Shown in pieces: positions 49,667-57,804 of a DNA stretch of 64,000 bases; the stretch's first letter is position 1; each line of letters opens with the position of its first letter. The stretch is from positions 372,001 through 436,000 of the forward strand of contig CAWJYO010000011.1 of the NCBI GenBank assembly GCA_963847085.1, written 5' to 3'. Under the pieces are notes generated by a model. It was not told the origin of the DNA, did not search any database, and saw only the letters and a list, made by a program, of their open reading frames with translations. The stretch is from Ilyomonas sp963847085 (GTDB lineage Bacteria; Bacteroidota; Bacteroidia; Chitinophagales; Chitinophagaceae). The position numbers and the translations under genes are program-made.

Positions 49667-50978
49667 TGACAGGAGCAAAAATAATTGCTTTTCTTACATT
49701 CCTTTTTTCTTTACACGCCTGCACCAAAGCCGACTGTAAATGTGGGTACGCAACTCGCCGATGACCAGTACACACAAATAGTGATGACCGATACCTTTTC
49801 GACAAATGTAAGCACTGTTTATATTGACTCATTCGTTACATCAGCTACCGGAACCGGTTTGGCGGGATCTTATAACGACAATGCGTTCGGCCAGGTGAAT
49901 GTATCATCCTATTATCAGTTAAAACCACCCTCCGCTCTTTCCGGATCAGTATCTGGCTTTCGATTCGATAAAATTACTTTTAAAGTCCAATCACAAATAT
50001 TATGGCGACACAACACAGCCTTTGCAATTGGGTGTGTACCAGCTTTCCAATTTAATTTTTAAAACTTACAACACGTATTTCTACAACTACGATGTTATTT
50101 CGCATTATTCAAACCCACTTGGCCAAACCACATTGCAATATTATCCTTCTATTACCGATACGGTTTCTATTCGTTTGTCGGATGTATTAGGAAAACAACT
50201 TCTTCAGGTTTTACGAGACAGTACAGCATACTTGTCTTCAGCCGACAATTTTGTAAATTATTTTAATGGTATTTGCATCGTTCCACAACAAACCAATGCT
50301 TTTGTTTTTGGCTTTAAAGATAGCGTTACGATGCGCTTGTATTACCACCAAACGTCGGACATTTATTCAACCAGCAAAACCACCGATTTCAGTTTATACA
50401 ACAATCAGCGCCAGTTCAATCATATTGATGTAAACCGCGCCGGTACTGCTTTGGCGAATTTAAACATGCAAACCAAAGCGTTGCCAAGCCAGCTTACCAA
50501 CAATGCAGGTTACACACAGCCAGTCACCAATTGCATGGCCAAAATAAGAATACCCAACATACGCGAGTTGTACAACATTCCCAACTTTTTAAAAATTGAA
50601 CGTGCGCTGCTTGTTGTGAAGCCGGTAGCTGGTACTTATACAGGTTATTATACACTGCCGGATAGCTTGCGTCTCACTACCACGGACATTAACAATACCA
50701 TTGGAACGGATTTAACTTATTCAACTGGTCAGGTTCAGTATGGCTCGTTTGAAAGAGATTATTTGTACGAACAAAATACACGGTATTCTTACGACATTAC
50801 CAATTATTTGATTTCGCAATTAAGCGTTGCCAGCGCCAACGAAAATGGCTTACTGGTAAGGCTTGGCAATAACACTGAAAACGTTACCTCTTTTCAACGT
50901 GTGATTCTTGGCGATCAGCAAAACAAAACAAGCGCTCTTCAGTTACAGGTTTTTTATCTTACCGTAAAACAAAATTAA
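49667..50978 (+). CDS. DUF4270 family lipoprotein (two +1 frameshifts)
   Basis: About 436 residues, probably surface or periplasmic lipoprotein (FLFSLHACTKAD, lipobox Cys). Family-typical blocks: VNVGTQLADDQYTQIVMTDT, SVYIDSFVTS-like, GLAGSYNDNAFGQVNVSSYYQL, and DNFVNYFNGICIVPQ, FERDYLYEQNTRYSYDIT. Extra bases near 49737 (GCCGAC[T]GTAAATG) and 50008 (TTTAAA[G]TCCAATC) split it. DUF4270 proteins are restricted to Bacteroidota and have no known function. The outer-membrane gene follows 10 bases on, in one operon. Confidence 0.85.
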
Positions 50979-50988
50979 GAAACAGATT

Positions 50989-52242
50989 ATGCAAAAGATG
51001 CTGTTATTGCTTTGTGGCTCCTTGTTGCTGATAACGGCTGCTACGTTTGCACAAACCAATACATCGCCCTATTCTATTATTGGCATCGGCGACATTGAAC
51101 AAAGCTATTCCGACAGGTCGGCAGGCATGGCTGATGCAGGCGTAAGCTTATCATCAAGGCGAAATTTGTATCACGCCAATCCGGCTTCTTATTCAGGTTT
51201 GGACGACCATTTCTTCTCTGTTGAACTGAGCGGACGTATGCAGGCAATCAACTATGTAGGCAACAATGTTACAACTGACAACAAGAATTCGGTTGACATG
51301 CAAATGATGAAGCTGGCAATGGCCGTTAAAGTTAAAAAATGGTGGGGTGCTTCTATTGGCTTACTGCCTTACAGTTCCAGCAATTATTCTTTTTATAGCA
51401 ATAAATCTATTTACGGAACCGATCAAACCACACAAGCGCACTACAATGGTACAGGTGGCTTGTACCAGTTTTATTTTGGTAATGGTTTTGCCCTGGGCAA
51501 ACACCTTTCGATAGGCGTACAGGCTACGGTTTTGTTTGGTTCACTGATCCAAAATGAAAACCTGCTCACGAGCATCATTTCAGACTCTATCACCACTTCA
51601 CGCAATATATTTTTGAGCAAAATAATTCCTAAAGCAGGCTTTCAATACAAAGCAAAGCTGTCAAAAGATCTCAAATTTGCTATTGGCGGTTCGGCCACCC
51701 CCACTTCTAATTTAAACACCAGCTATACTTTGGATGTAACCCAGGCTGGCGTTTCGTTGGTAACCAATCAAACTGTTTCCGGCCAAAAATTCAAATTGCC
51801 TTATAGCTATACCGGCGGTGCATCTTTCAATTACAAAAACAGTTTTACCATTGCAGCCGATTATAGTGCACAGCAATGGAATAACGTTAACTACACAGGT
51901 TTAGGTTATTCGCTTGCCAACAGCAATCGTGCTTCGCTTGGCTTCGAATATTCGAACCAGAAAAAAGTTTCCAACTTCGTTTTTGAAAATTTCTTTTTGC
52001 AGGGTGGCATTTATTATGGTAACAGCTATCTTGTAATTAACAACCAACAGCTTACCGATAAAGGCTTTACATTCGGTATCGGTGGAAACACCAAACGTAG
52101 CACGCTTGGCTATCAGCTTTACCTGAAGGAAGGTACAATAGGCGCATCAAGTGGCAATGTGCTAAAACAAAATTATACACGCATTGGCTTTATTCTTTTT
52201 TACCGCGATATCTGGTACACTAAGGTAAAACGCTACGATTAA
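50989..52242 (+). CDS. Outer-membrane beta-barrel protein of the DUF4270 locus
   Basis: 417 residues with signal peptide (MQKMLLLLCGSLLLITAATF then AQT). N-terminal TNTSPYSIIGIGDIEQSYSDRSAGMADAGVSL and NPASYSGLDDHFFSVEL resemble the OMPP1/FadL-like transporter barrel group common in Bacteroidota. Many amphipathic strands with aromatic ends follow; the last strand is YTRIGFILFYRDIWYT. It directly follows the DUF4270 gene, and a PHP phosphatase follows 19 bases on. Possible role in transport of a hydrophobic or glycan ligand, not shown by sequence. Intact. Confidence 0.8.
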   Translation: MQKMLLLLCGSLLLITAATFAQTNTSPYSIIGIGDIEQSYSDRSAGMADAGVSLSSRRNLYHANPASYSGLDDHFFSVELSGRMQAINYVGNNVTTDNKNSVDMQMMKLAMAVKVKKWWGASIGLLPYSSSNYSFYSNKSIYGTDQTTQAHYNGTGGLYQFYFGNGFALGKHLSIGVQATVLFGSLIQNENLLTSIISDSITTSRNIFLSKIIPKAGFQYKAKLSKDLKFAIGGSATPTSNLNTSYTLDVTQAGVSLVTNQTVSGQKFKLPYSYTGGASFNYKNSFTIAADYSAQQWNNVNYTGLGYSLANSNRASLGFEYSNQKKVSNFVFENFFLQGGIYYGNSYLVINNQQLTDKGFTFGIGGNTKRSTLGYQLYLKEGTIGASSGNVLKQNYTRIGFILFYRDIWYTKVKRYD

Positions 52243-52261
52243 TGATTCCGTAAGTTTGCGC

Positions 52262-52996
52262 ATGTTTTCTCTGTTTAACAAAAAGGTAAGTGCCGATCTT
52301 TCTTTCATTGGTGCCGACATGCACTCGCACCTGTTGCCGGCACTGGATGATGGTTTGCAAACGATGGAGCAAACCATCGAATTTGTGTCACAATTGCATC
52401 AATTGGGTTACAGCAAACTGATATGCACGCCACATATTATTTCTGATATTCATCCCAATTCGCCACAAACCATTTTGCCCCGATTAAAAGAAGTGCAAAA
52501 ACAAATTGCCGCACACAATATTCCGGTTCAGATAGAAGCCGCTGCTGAATATTTGGTGGACATGGATTTTGAAGAATTGCTGAGAAAAGAGGAACCGTTG
52601 CTAACATTCGGGCCCAATTACATTTTAATTGAGATGAGTTTTATTGCTCCATCTCCAAACATTGAAAGTGCCGTTTTTGAGCTTTGCATAAAAGGCTTGC
52701 AACCCGTGATGGCGCACCCTGAACGCTATGTTTATTTTCACGATTCATTTGATAAATACCAACGCCTGATAGACCTTGGATGCGTATTGCAGGTAAACCT
52801 TTTGTCGCTCTCAGGATATTATGGCGGCTATGTAAAAAAAGCGGCTGAAAAGCTCATTAAAAACAATATGGTTCAGTTTGTTGGAACCGATATGCACCAT
52901 GAGAAACACAAAGAAGCCCTGATGAATTTAGCTACTAAAAAAGAGTTTTACCAATTGTTGCAAAACGTTGATTTAAAAAACAAATCGTTATTGTGA
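52262..52996 (+). CDS. CpsB/YwqE-like PHP-domain tyrosine phosphatase
   Basis: 244 residues. Manganese-dependent phosphatase of the PHP family that regulates capsule tyrosine kinases. Metal ligands: DMHSHLLPALDDG near the N-terminus, CTPHII, E in EAAAEYL, MAHPERY and the C-terminal GTDMHHEKH. The ATG at 52262 is preferred over a TTG two codons earlier. No Wzc-type kinase is in the window, and its place behind an outer-membrane gene suggests control of an envelope glycan. Intact. The next gene is convergent; three motif copies lie in or at the edge of the gap. Confidence 0.9.
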   Translation: MFSLFNKKVSADLSFIGADMHSHLLPALDDGLQTMEQTIEFVSQLHQLGYSKLICTPHIISDIHPNSPQTILPRLKEVQKQIAAHNIPVQIEAAAEYLVDMDFEELLRKEEPLLTFGPNYILIEMSFIAPSPNIESAVFELCIKGLQPVMAHPERYVYFHDSFDKYQRLIDLGCVLQVNLLSLSGYYGGYVKKAAEKLIKNNMVQFVGTDMHHEKHKEALMNLATKKEFYQLLQNVDLKNKSLL

Positions 52997-53076
52997 TGCA
53001 ATGGTGGAGGATTTGTTTTTGCGCAAATTATACGATTTGAGTTTTGGTGAGAGGTTGCGTCATTCCAACCCAAACA

Positions 53077-53124
53077 TTTGTTTTTGCTGTAAAAACAAGC
53101 ATGGGAAAATCATGCAAAAACAAA
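53077..53124. repeat. Inverted pair of the interspersed motif between convergent genes
   Basis: TTTGTTTTTGC at 53077-53087 and GCAAAAACAAA at 53114-53124 form an 11-bp perfect inverted repeat with a 26-base spacer. The right copy overlaps the end of the ECF sigma gene, encoding VFVFA and the stop. A third copy lies at 53012-53022. This resembles a bidirectional terminator built from the interspersed motif. Confidence 0.75.
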
Positions 53125-53670
53125 CACCAACAACAAGCTCATTACAATTCCATTTCGCAGTTGTTTGATGGCTTTCGAAAGATGATTGTCAACCGCTTTT
53201 ACAGAGATAGAGAGCAGTTGCGCAGCTTCTTTGTAAGAGTAGCCTTGCAAACGAATTAACTGAAATACTTTGCGACGTAGCTCCGGCATTACAGCCAACA
53301 AACTTGCTAATTGAGACGACAATGAATGCGACAAAGCAGGAGGCAAATAAGTGTTGTTTTCAGCTTGTATGCGTATTTGTTGCTGAAGATGCGCACGCTT
53401 GTTTTCTTTTCGCAGATAATCTATAAAAACAGTTCTGGCAATATAAAACAACTGTTGTTCAACCGGGTAAGTTTGAGATAAAGACGCACGATATTGCCAC
53501 AATTTTAAGAAAGTGGTTTGCATCAGGTCAAGTGCATCATCAGTCGTTGTTTTTCTTTTAAAATAGGAATATAAAACATCGCACTGCCGATGATAAATTT
53601 TTTGAAAAGCAACAGCATCTTCATTTTGTATATCCTCGGTGATAACTGAATGGTTGAAGTTGTAAGTCAT
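53110..53670 (-). CDS. ECF RNA polymerase sigma factor
   Basis: 186 residues. Region 2: AFQKIYHRQCDVLYSYFKRK and DDALDLMQTTFLKLW; region 4: MPELRRKVFQLIRLQGYSYKEAAQLLSISVKAVDNHLSKAIKQLR, the HTH that binds the -35 region. FecI-type sigma factors are usually followed by an anti-sigma factor (FecR); none is next to this one, so the control partner is unknown. The start is the ATG at 53670 (MTYNFNHS), with a TTG three codons earlier. The last residues (LLLVFVFA) are encoded by an interspersed motif copy and are unlike the usual C-terminus. Confidence 0.92.
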   Translation of the reverse strand: MTYNFNHSVITEDIQNEDAVAFQKIYHRQCDVLYSYFKRKTTTDDALDLMQTTFLKLWQYRASLSQTYPVEQQLFYIARTVFIDYLRKENKRAHLQQQIRIQAENNTYLPPALSHSLSSQLASLLAVMPELRRKVFQLIRLQGYSYKEAAQLLSISVKAVDNHLSKAIKQLRNGIVMSLLLVFVFA

Positions 53671-53760
53671 AGGCAGCAATTCGTTACAACAAATCTAACA
53701 ATAAAAAAACGACAAAAACAAACACAGAAGATATCTATGAAGTAGTATCTTTTTCAGCTT

Positions 53761-54183
53761 TTACATACCTTTCTTTGCTTCCAATGCAATAGGAATTACA
53801 TCTGTAAGCTGGAGCGATTTCACCATTGTTCTTACAGCACTTTTATACTTTTTGAAATGCGGTGTTTGAATGTGTAGCTTATATGCTTCTGTATCTGCAT
53901 ACGTTTCAAAAACGGTTACATGTGTAGGATGTTCTTTGTCGTACACAGCGTATAAAGACAGAACACCAGGCTCCTTACTAACCGCTGCTTCCATGCCTTC
54001 TTTAAGAGCCACTTTGTAATTCTCCAACTGAACAGAATCAACTACAATGTTGGCTATGCGCATGTAATGATTATTTTGCTGCGCTGAAGCCGAAGTATTT
54101 GCAAGTAACGAAAGCATGAGTACAGTGGTAATGAAACAGAAACTACAATGTAAATTATAAAATCGCATCGCTTTTATTTTCAT
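53761..54183 (-). CDS. Exported ABM-domain (quinol monooxygenase-like) protein
   Basis: 140 residues. Antibiotic biosynthesis monooxygenase fold (YgiN-like): VVDSVQLENYKVALKEGMEAAVSKEPGVLSLYAVYDKEHPTHVTVFETYADTEAYKLHIQTPHFKKY in the conserved order (split as needed: EPGVLSLYAVYDKEHP, FETYADTEAYKLHIQTPHF). An N-terminal signal peptide (FCFITTVLMLSLLANTSASA) precedes it, so the protein is exported, unlike cytoplasmic YgiN. It may detoxify quinones or act on small redox compounds. Start: the first ATG at 54183; a second lies five codons on. Confidence 0.8.
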   Translation of the reverse strand: MKIKAMRFYNLHCSFCFITTVLMLSLLANTSASAQQNNHYMRIANIVVDSVQLENYKVALKEGMEAAVSKEPGVLSLYAVYDKEHPTHVTVFETYADTEAYKLHIQTPHFKKYKSAVRTMVKSLQLTDVIPIALEAKKGM

Positions 54184-54322
54184 CGTTATTTATATTTTTC
54201 TGGTTCATAAATAAGGTTTCTGCTTTTTGTCATTTCCATAGTTACTGTTTTGATTCTTGTCTAAAGGCAGAAAGTAACAAGATGTTTTATTTGATACAAT
54301 AAAACATAGGCTGAAAGTTCAA

Positions 54323-54832
54323 CTAAACCACATCTTTTCCGGTTTCATAAAATGGCTTTCTCGGGTTCTCTTTCATTCTCTTATCAAGTTGTTCAGCCAT
54401 CCATTGGAAATATTCTGCCAAATACGGATCGGGATTTTTTTCTCTCAATTGCAATATCAGCGGCTTAAATGTTTCCCAGGTAGAAGTGATAAACGAGCCG
54501 AGTGTTTTATCAAGAAGATTGATATCAATTAAACCATCCGCCAGCAAAATACCAAGCGACTCCATCTGCTGACCGACCTGTATAAATTTTACGCGCTCAT
54601 TCTGTTCCCATGATGACCATTCCTTTTGAGTTTGTGGAAACTTGGCGGTTGTAATGAAAAGAATAATCTCAGCAAATTCTCTTGACTGAAAGTTTTGCAA
54701 TATTTCTACTGTCAACCGTTCACGGCGGTCTTTTTCGGAAGTTTTGATTTGTGCTATTCCAAATATAACAGCAACGATTAACGATAACGTTAGCGCAATG
54801 TTTGCTATCTCGGTAATAAAATCTGCTGACAT
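54323..54832 (-). CDS. DUF4760-like membrane-anchored protein
   Basis: 169 residues. One N-terminal membrane helix (IANIALTLSLIVAVIFGIAQ), then a soluble helical domain: RERLTVEILQNFQSREFAEIILF, FIQVGQQMESLGILLADGLIDINLLDKTLGSFI, WETFKPLILQLREKNPDPYLAEYFQWMAEQL. The layout fits the DUF4760 group (short anchored proteins of unknown function). It lies 28 bases after the next gene on the same strand, likely cotranscribed with the SDR block. Intact. Confidence 0.65.
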   Translation of the reverse strand: MSADFITEIANIALTLSLIVAVIFGIAQIKTSEKDRRERLTVEILQNFQSREFAEIILFITTAKFPQTQKEWSSWEQNERVKFIQVGQQMESLGILLADGLIDINLLDKTLGSFITSTWETFKPLILQLREKNPDPYLAEYFQWMAEQLDKRMKENPRKPFYETGKDVV

Positions 54833-54860
54833 AATTTTTGAAGGTAATAAAAAATGTGGG

Positions 54861-55439
54861 CTACGAATTGGGTTTGTTGATACCTAAGTTTTCGCGAATA
54901 TATTTTTCAGGAAATTCTATGATGTTTGTGATGAATGTGGCGATACTTTTTTGAGAAATTATTGAGCCTTTCTCCGGTTCACCTTTTTTCGTTAATTCAT
55001 AATCTACTTCATCATCATTCGTAAACCAAGTCGGTCTTACAATTGTGTAGTCAAGATTGGATGCTTCAATCATATCGGCTAATTTCCTGTAGGGCTTCAA
55101 TACAATGCGAAGCGGTGTATCGTAAATACCTATGGAACTGATTGCGATAATTCTTTTCACATCTGTTTCCAGCATTGCTTTCACAATGTTCTTTGTCATC
55201 GCTTCCAAATCACCGGCAAGATTTACGTACACAATGTGCTGACCTTTGATTGCTTCTTTTAGTTGATAATAATTCAATACATCGCCTTCAACAACTCTAC
55301 ATTTGGAAACATCTTTATTTTTTATCCTGTTTTTATTACGCAAAAACAAAGTAATATGGATGTTATTTCTCTTCAACAAAATATCAATCACATACTTTGC
55401 AAGACTACCGCTTGCACCAAGAATAATTACATTTTTCAT
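54861..55439 (-). CDS. NAD(P)-binding oxidoreductase, NmrA/atypical SDR-like
   Basis: 192 residues. Rossmann start VIILGASGSLAKYVIDILLKR (GxxGxxxxx: ILGASGSLAKY), then VVEGDVLNYYQLKEA, HIVYVNLAGDLEA and IIAISSIGIYDTPLR, typical of NAD(P)H-binding atypical SDRs. It lacks the YxxxK pair, as in the group. C-terminal TIVRPTWFTNDDEVDYELTKKGE is characteristic. Part of the minus-strand redox block, 33 bases after the next SDR gene. An internal motif copy (55340-55350) is read here as LFLRNK. Confidence 0.83.
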   Translation of the reverse strand: MKNVIILGASGSLAKYVIDILLKRNNIHITLFLRNKNRIKNKDVSKCRVVEGDVLNYYQLKEAIKGQHIVYVNLAGDLEAMTKNIVKAMLETDVKRIIAISSIGIYDTPLRIVLKPYRKLADMIEASNLDYTIVRPTWFTNDDEVDYELTKKGEPEKGSIISQKSIATFITNIIEFPEKYIRENLGINKPNS

Positions 55440-55472
55440 TTCTTTTACTTACTTCTTTTGCCATTTGTTTAG

Positions 55473-56315
55473 CTAAGGCTTTGGAGATAGCTCGCCATAC
55501 CAATATGCAGCCGTAACACCACCGTCCATGAGAAAATCACTGCCGGTAATAAATACGCCATCAGATCCCATCAGTAATGCACCAACGGTTCCCACTTCGT
55601 CTGGTGTGCCTGCACGTTTTGCAAAAGATAAATTTATCATGCGCCGATAACCTTCACCACGCGGACCTTTTAATTCATCATTAGCAAGCGGCGTAATAAT
55701 AATTCCGGGGCTGATGGTATTTACCCTTGCACCACGTTTGCCCCAGCGAACAGCTTCAGCCATAACACGCAAAGAATTTCCACGCTTTGAAAGTTGATAA
55801 GCATGAAGCGAATCTTTTATCTGGTCATCCTGAAGAAACGGCAGACTTAATAATTCCTCAACCGGAGTGGTTGCAAGCGCTTTATTTTGTTCAATACAGA
55901 GCGGCGGCAAACGATGACCGGATTGCGAAGCGATAACAACACAAGAACCGCCATCAGCAATTACATTTCCAAATTCTTCAAGCACCAAAGCTGTTCCATA
56001 CAAATCAATTGTAAGGATTGTTTCAGGTGAGGCTTGCGAAGGTGAAACACCGGCAGCATGAATAACACCAAATACTTCGCCAAGCGTTGTTGCTTTTTCA
56101 ACAAGTGCATGAACCGATGCACGTAAAGAAACATCAACAATAGCCGTCGTTACATTGAAGCCTGCATCGCTTAATGTTTCTGCAGCATCATCCGCATTCT
56201 CCTGTTTCAAATCAGCAAGCAAAATATGCTTACCTGCACTTACTCTTCGGGCAATTGCCTGGCCGATTGAGCCTGCACCAATTACTACAATTACGTTTAC
56301 TGAATTATTTTTCAT
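55473..56315 (-). CDS. SDR family oxidoreductase
   Basis: 281 residues from the ATG at 56315 (MKNNSVNVIVVIGAGSIGQA). Classical SDR: cofactor motif IGAGSIGQAIARRV (a GxGxxG variant of TGxxxGIG), LADLKQENADDAAETL, AAGVSPSQASP (NNAG-like), VVIASQSGHRLPPL, and the catalytic Tyr/Lys in YQLSKRGNSLRVMAEA, followed by NTISPGIIITPL. It lies 7 bases downstream of the aldo/keto reductase gene on the same strand. Substrate unknown. Intact. Confidence 0.9.
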   Translation of the reverse strand: MKNNSVNVIVVIGAGSIGQAIARRVSAGKHILLADLKQENADDAAETLSDAGFNVTTAIVDVSLRASVHALVEKATTLGEVFGVIHAAGVSPSQASPETILTIDLYGTALVLEEFGNVIADGGSCVVIASQSGHRLPPLCIEQNKALATTPVEELLSLPFLQDDQIKDSLHAYQLSKRGNSLRVMAEAVRWGKRGARVNTISPGIIITPLANDELKGPRGEGYRRMINLSFAKRAGTPDEVGTVGALLMGSDGVFITGSDFLMDGGVTAAYWYGELSPKP

Positions 56316-56322
56316 AAGACAT

Positions 56323-57309
56323 TTATTTGCCAACTATGCTTTGTAAGCTTGCAGGATAACGGGCGCCTTGTATTTCAACCTTTGCAACAGCTTCGTTGAT
56401 TTCCTGCAAATCATTGCTTGTCAATTGAACGTTTGGTGCGCCAAGATTTTCTTCCAGGCGATGCAACTTTGTTGTACCGGGTATAGGAACAATCCAGGGT
56501 TTTTGAGCAAGCAACCATGCCAATGCAATTTGCGCATTTGTCGCGTTCTTTTCTTTTGCAATCTTGCCAAGCAAATCAACCAATGCCTGGTTTGCCTTTC
56601 TGTTTTCTTCGCTAAAGCGGGGCACTACATTACGGAAATCGGTCTTATCAAACTGTGTATTCTCATCAATTTTGCCGGTAAGAAAACCTTTTCCCAAAGG
56701 ACTAAAAGGAACGAAGCCAATGCCTAATTCTTCTAAGGCAGGAATGATTTCTTTCTCAGGTTCTTTCCACCACAAAGAGTATTCGCTTTGCAATGCAGTA
56801 ACCGGCTGAACAGCGTGAGCCTTTCTAATGGATTGTACGCCGGCTTCGCTCATGCCGAAATATTTTACCTTGCCTTCTGCAATTAAATCTTTTACCGTTC
56901 CGGCAACATCTTCCATTGGCACATTCGGGTCAACACGGTGCTGGTAAAATAGGTCAATGTAATCGGTCTTTAAAAATTGTAATGACCTTTCAGCAACGGC
57001 GCGAATCGTTTCGGGACGACTGTCTAAGCCATCAGCCGGCTTGCCATTTACAAAACCAAACTTAGTGGCGATAACCACTTTACTGCGCACATGCAGTAAA
57101 GCTTTTCCTAACAGTTCTTCATTGGCACCTTGCCCGTACGCTTCTGCGGTATCGAAAAAAGTAATGCCTGAATCGTAAGCTTTCTGAATGAGTGCAATGG
57201 CATCCTTTTCATCCGTTGCCGGACCATAGCCATAGCTCAATCCCATGCAGCCTAAGCCAAGAGCGGACACTTCTAATCCGCTGTTTCCTAACGTTCTTTT
57301 TTGCATCAT
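56323..57309 (-). CDS. Aldo/keto reductase (paralog 1)
   Basis: 328 residues. AKR TIM barrel of the YajO/IolS branch: SALGLGCMGLSYGYGPATDE, FFDTAEAYGQGANEELLGKAL (catalytic Asp and Tyr), VVIATKFGF (Lys), and YIDLFYQHRVDPNVPMEDVAGTVKDLI (His). C-terminal NADPH loop IPGTTKLHRLEENLGA. It has a close paralog at 58274-59260 with the same motif spacing, indicating a duplication. Likely reduces aldehydes or ketones with NADPH. Start MMQ; a second Met is adjacent. Intact. Confidence 0.94.
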   Translation of the reverse strand: MMQKRTLGNSGLEVSALGLGCMGLSYGYGPATDEKDAIALIQKAYDSGITFFDTAEAYGQGANEELLGKALLHVRSKVVIATKFGFVNGKPADGLDSRPETIRAVAERSLQFLKTDYIDLFYQHRVDPNVPMEDVAGTVKDLIAEGKVKYFGMSEAGVQSIRKAHAVQPVTALQSEYSLWWKEPEKEIIPALEELGIGFVPFSPLGKGFLTGKIDENTQFDKTDFRNVVPRFSEENRKANQALVDLLGKIAKEKNATNAQIALAWLLAQKPWIVPIPGTTKLHRLEENLGAPNVQLTSNDLQEINEAVAKVEIQGARYPASLQSIVGK

Positions 57310-57342
57310 TAAATTTTTAATTTCTGTATTATAAAGCTGGAA

Positions 57343-57777
57343 TTATTTATCAAGAACACTCGCTTTCATCGCCAATACCTGCCAATGGTTTTTATCGCTA
57401 TCCCTGGTAAAGACTTCCATGTAGGAAAGATGGAGCTTTACCTTGTTTCCCGATACGGTAACAGCAAACCTGCCTTTGCCTGATACAATAGCGGTGTTAC
57501 CTGAAACAATTGCATAATGCTCTTCTACAATGATACAGTCGTGAACAAACGAACCGCTTTTTAATCTGCTGATATATTGATCTTTTAACTGGTTGTTTCC
57601 ATCAGCACCAATCACTATAAATTTTGGATGAAAGACGGTATTTAAAGAATCAGTCTTATTACCTACTTCCCATGTAAATATCTCATCAGACAATTGCAAT
57701 ACTGCTTTTTCAGAAGCTGACTGTGCAAAGGATTGCAAGCCGGTAACAAGTAAAACAGCGAGAAGAAATTTTTTCAT
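57343..57777 (-). CDS. Exported SnoaL/NTF2-like (DUF4440) protein
   Basis: 144 residues. Signal peptide MKKFLLAVLLVTGLQSFAQS, then a SnoaL/DUF4440-type cone fold: AVLQLSDEIFTWEVGNKTDSLNTVFHPKFIVIG, QYISRLKSGSFVH, AIVSGNTAIVSGKGRFAV, LSYMEVFTRDSDKNHWQVLAMKAS (in the usual strand order). Such domains often assist or sit beside redox enzymes. It lies 33 bases after paralog 1 of the aldo/keto reductases and 27 bases before the second SnoaL-like gene. Confidence 0.82.
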   Translation of the reverse strand: MKKFLLAVLLVTGLQSFAQSASEKAVLQLSDEIFTWEVGNKTDSLNTVFHPKFIVIGADGNNQLKDQYISRLKSGSFVHDCIIVEEHYAIVSGNTAIVSGKGRFAVTVSGNKVKLHLSYMEVFTRDSDKNHWQVLAMKASVLDK

Positions 57778-57804
57778 AATGGTTTTATTTTTTTTCTGTT
57801 TTTT

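Noticed and set aside
980..50010. Pseudogenes by natural decay
   Set aside because: Essential gyrB and thyA are affected, lesions are almost all +1 and outside homopolymers, and protein motifs on both sides are intact; natural decay usually favours deletions and homopolymer slips.
6649..53124. The interspersed motif as the ordinary Bacteroidota promoter
   Set aside because: It lacks TAnnTTTG at the right spacing, occurs after stop codons and inside genes, and shows no preference for the start side of genes.
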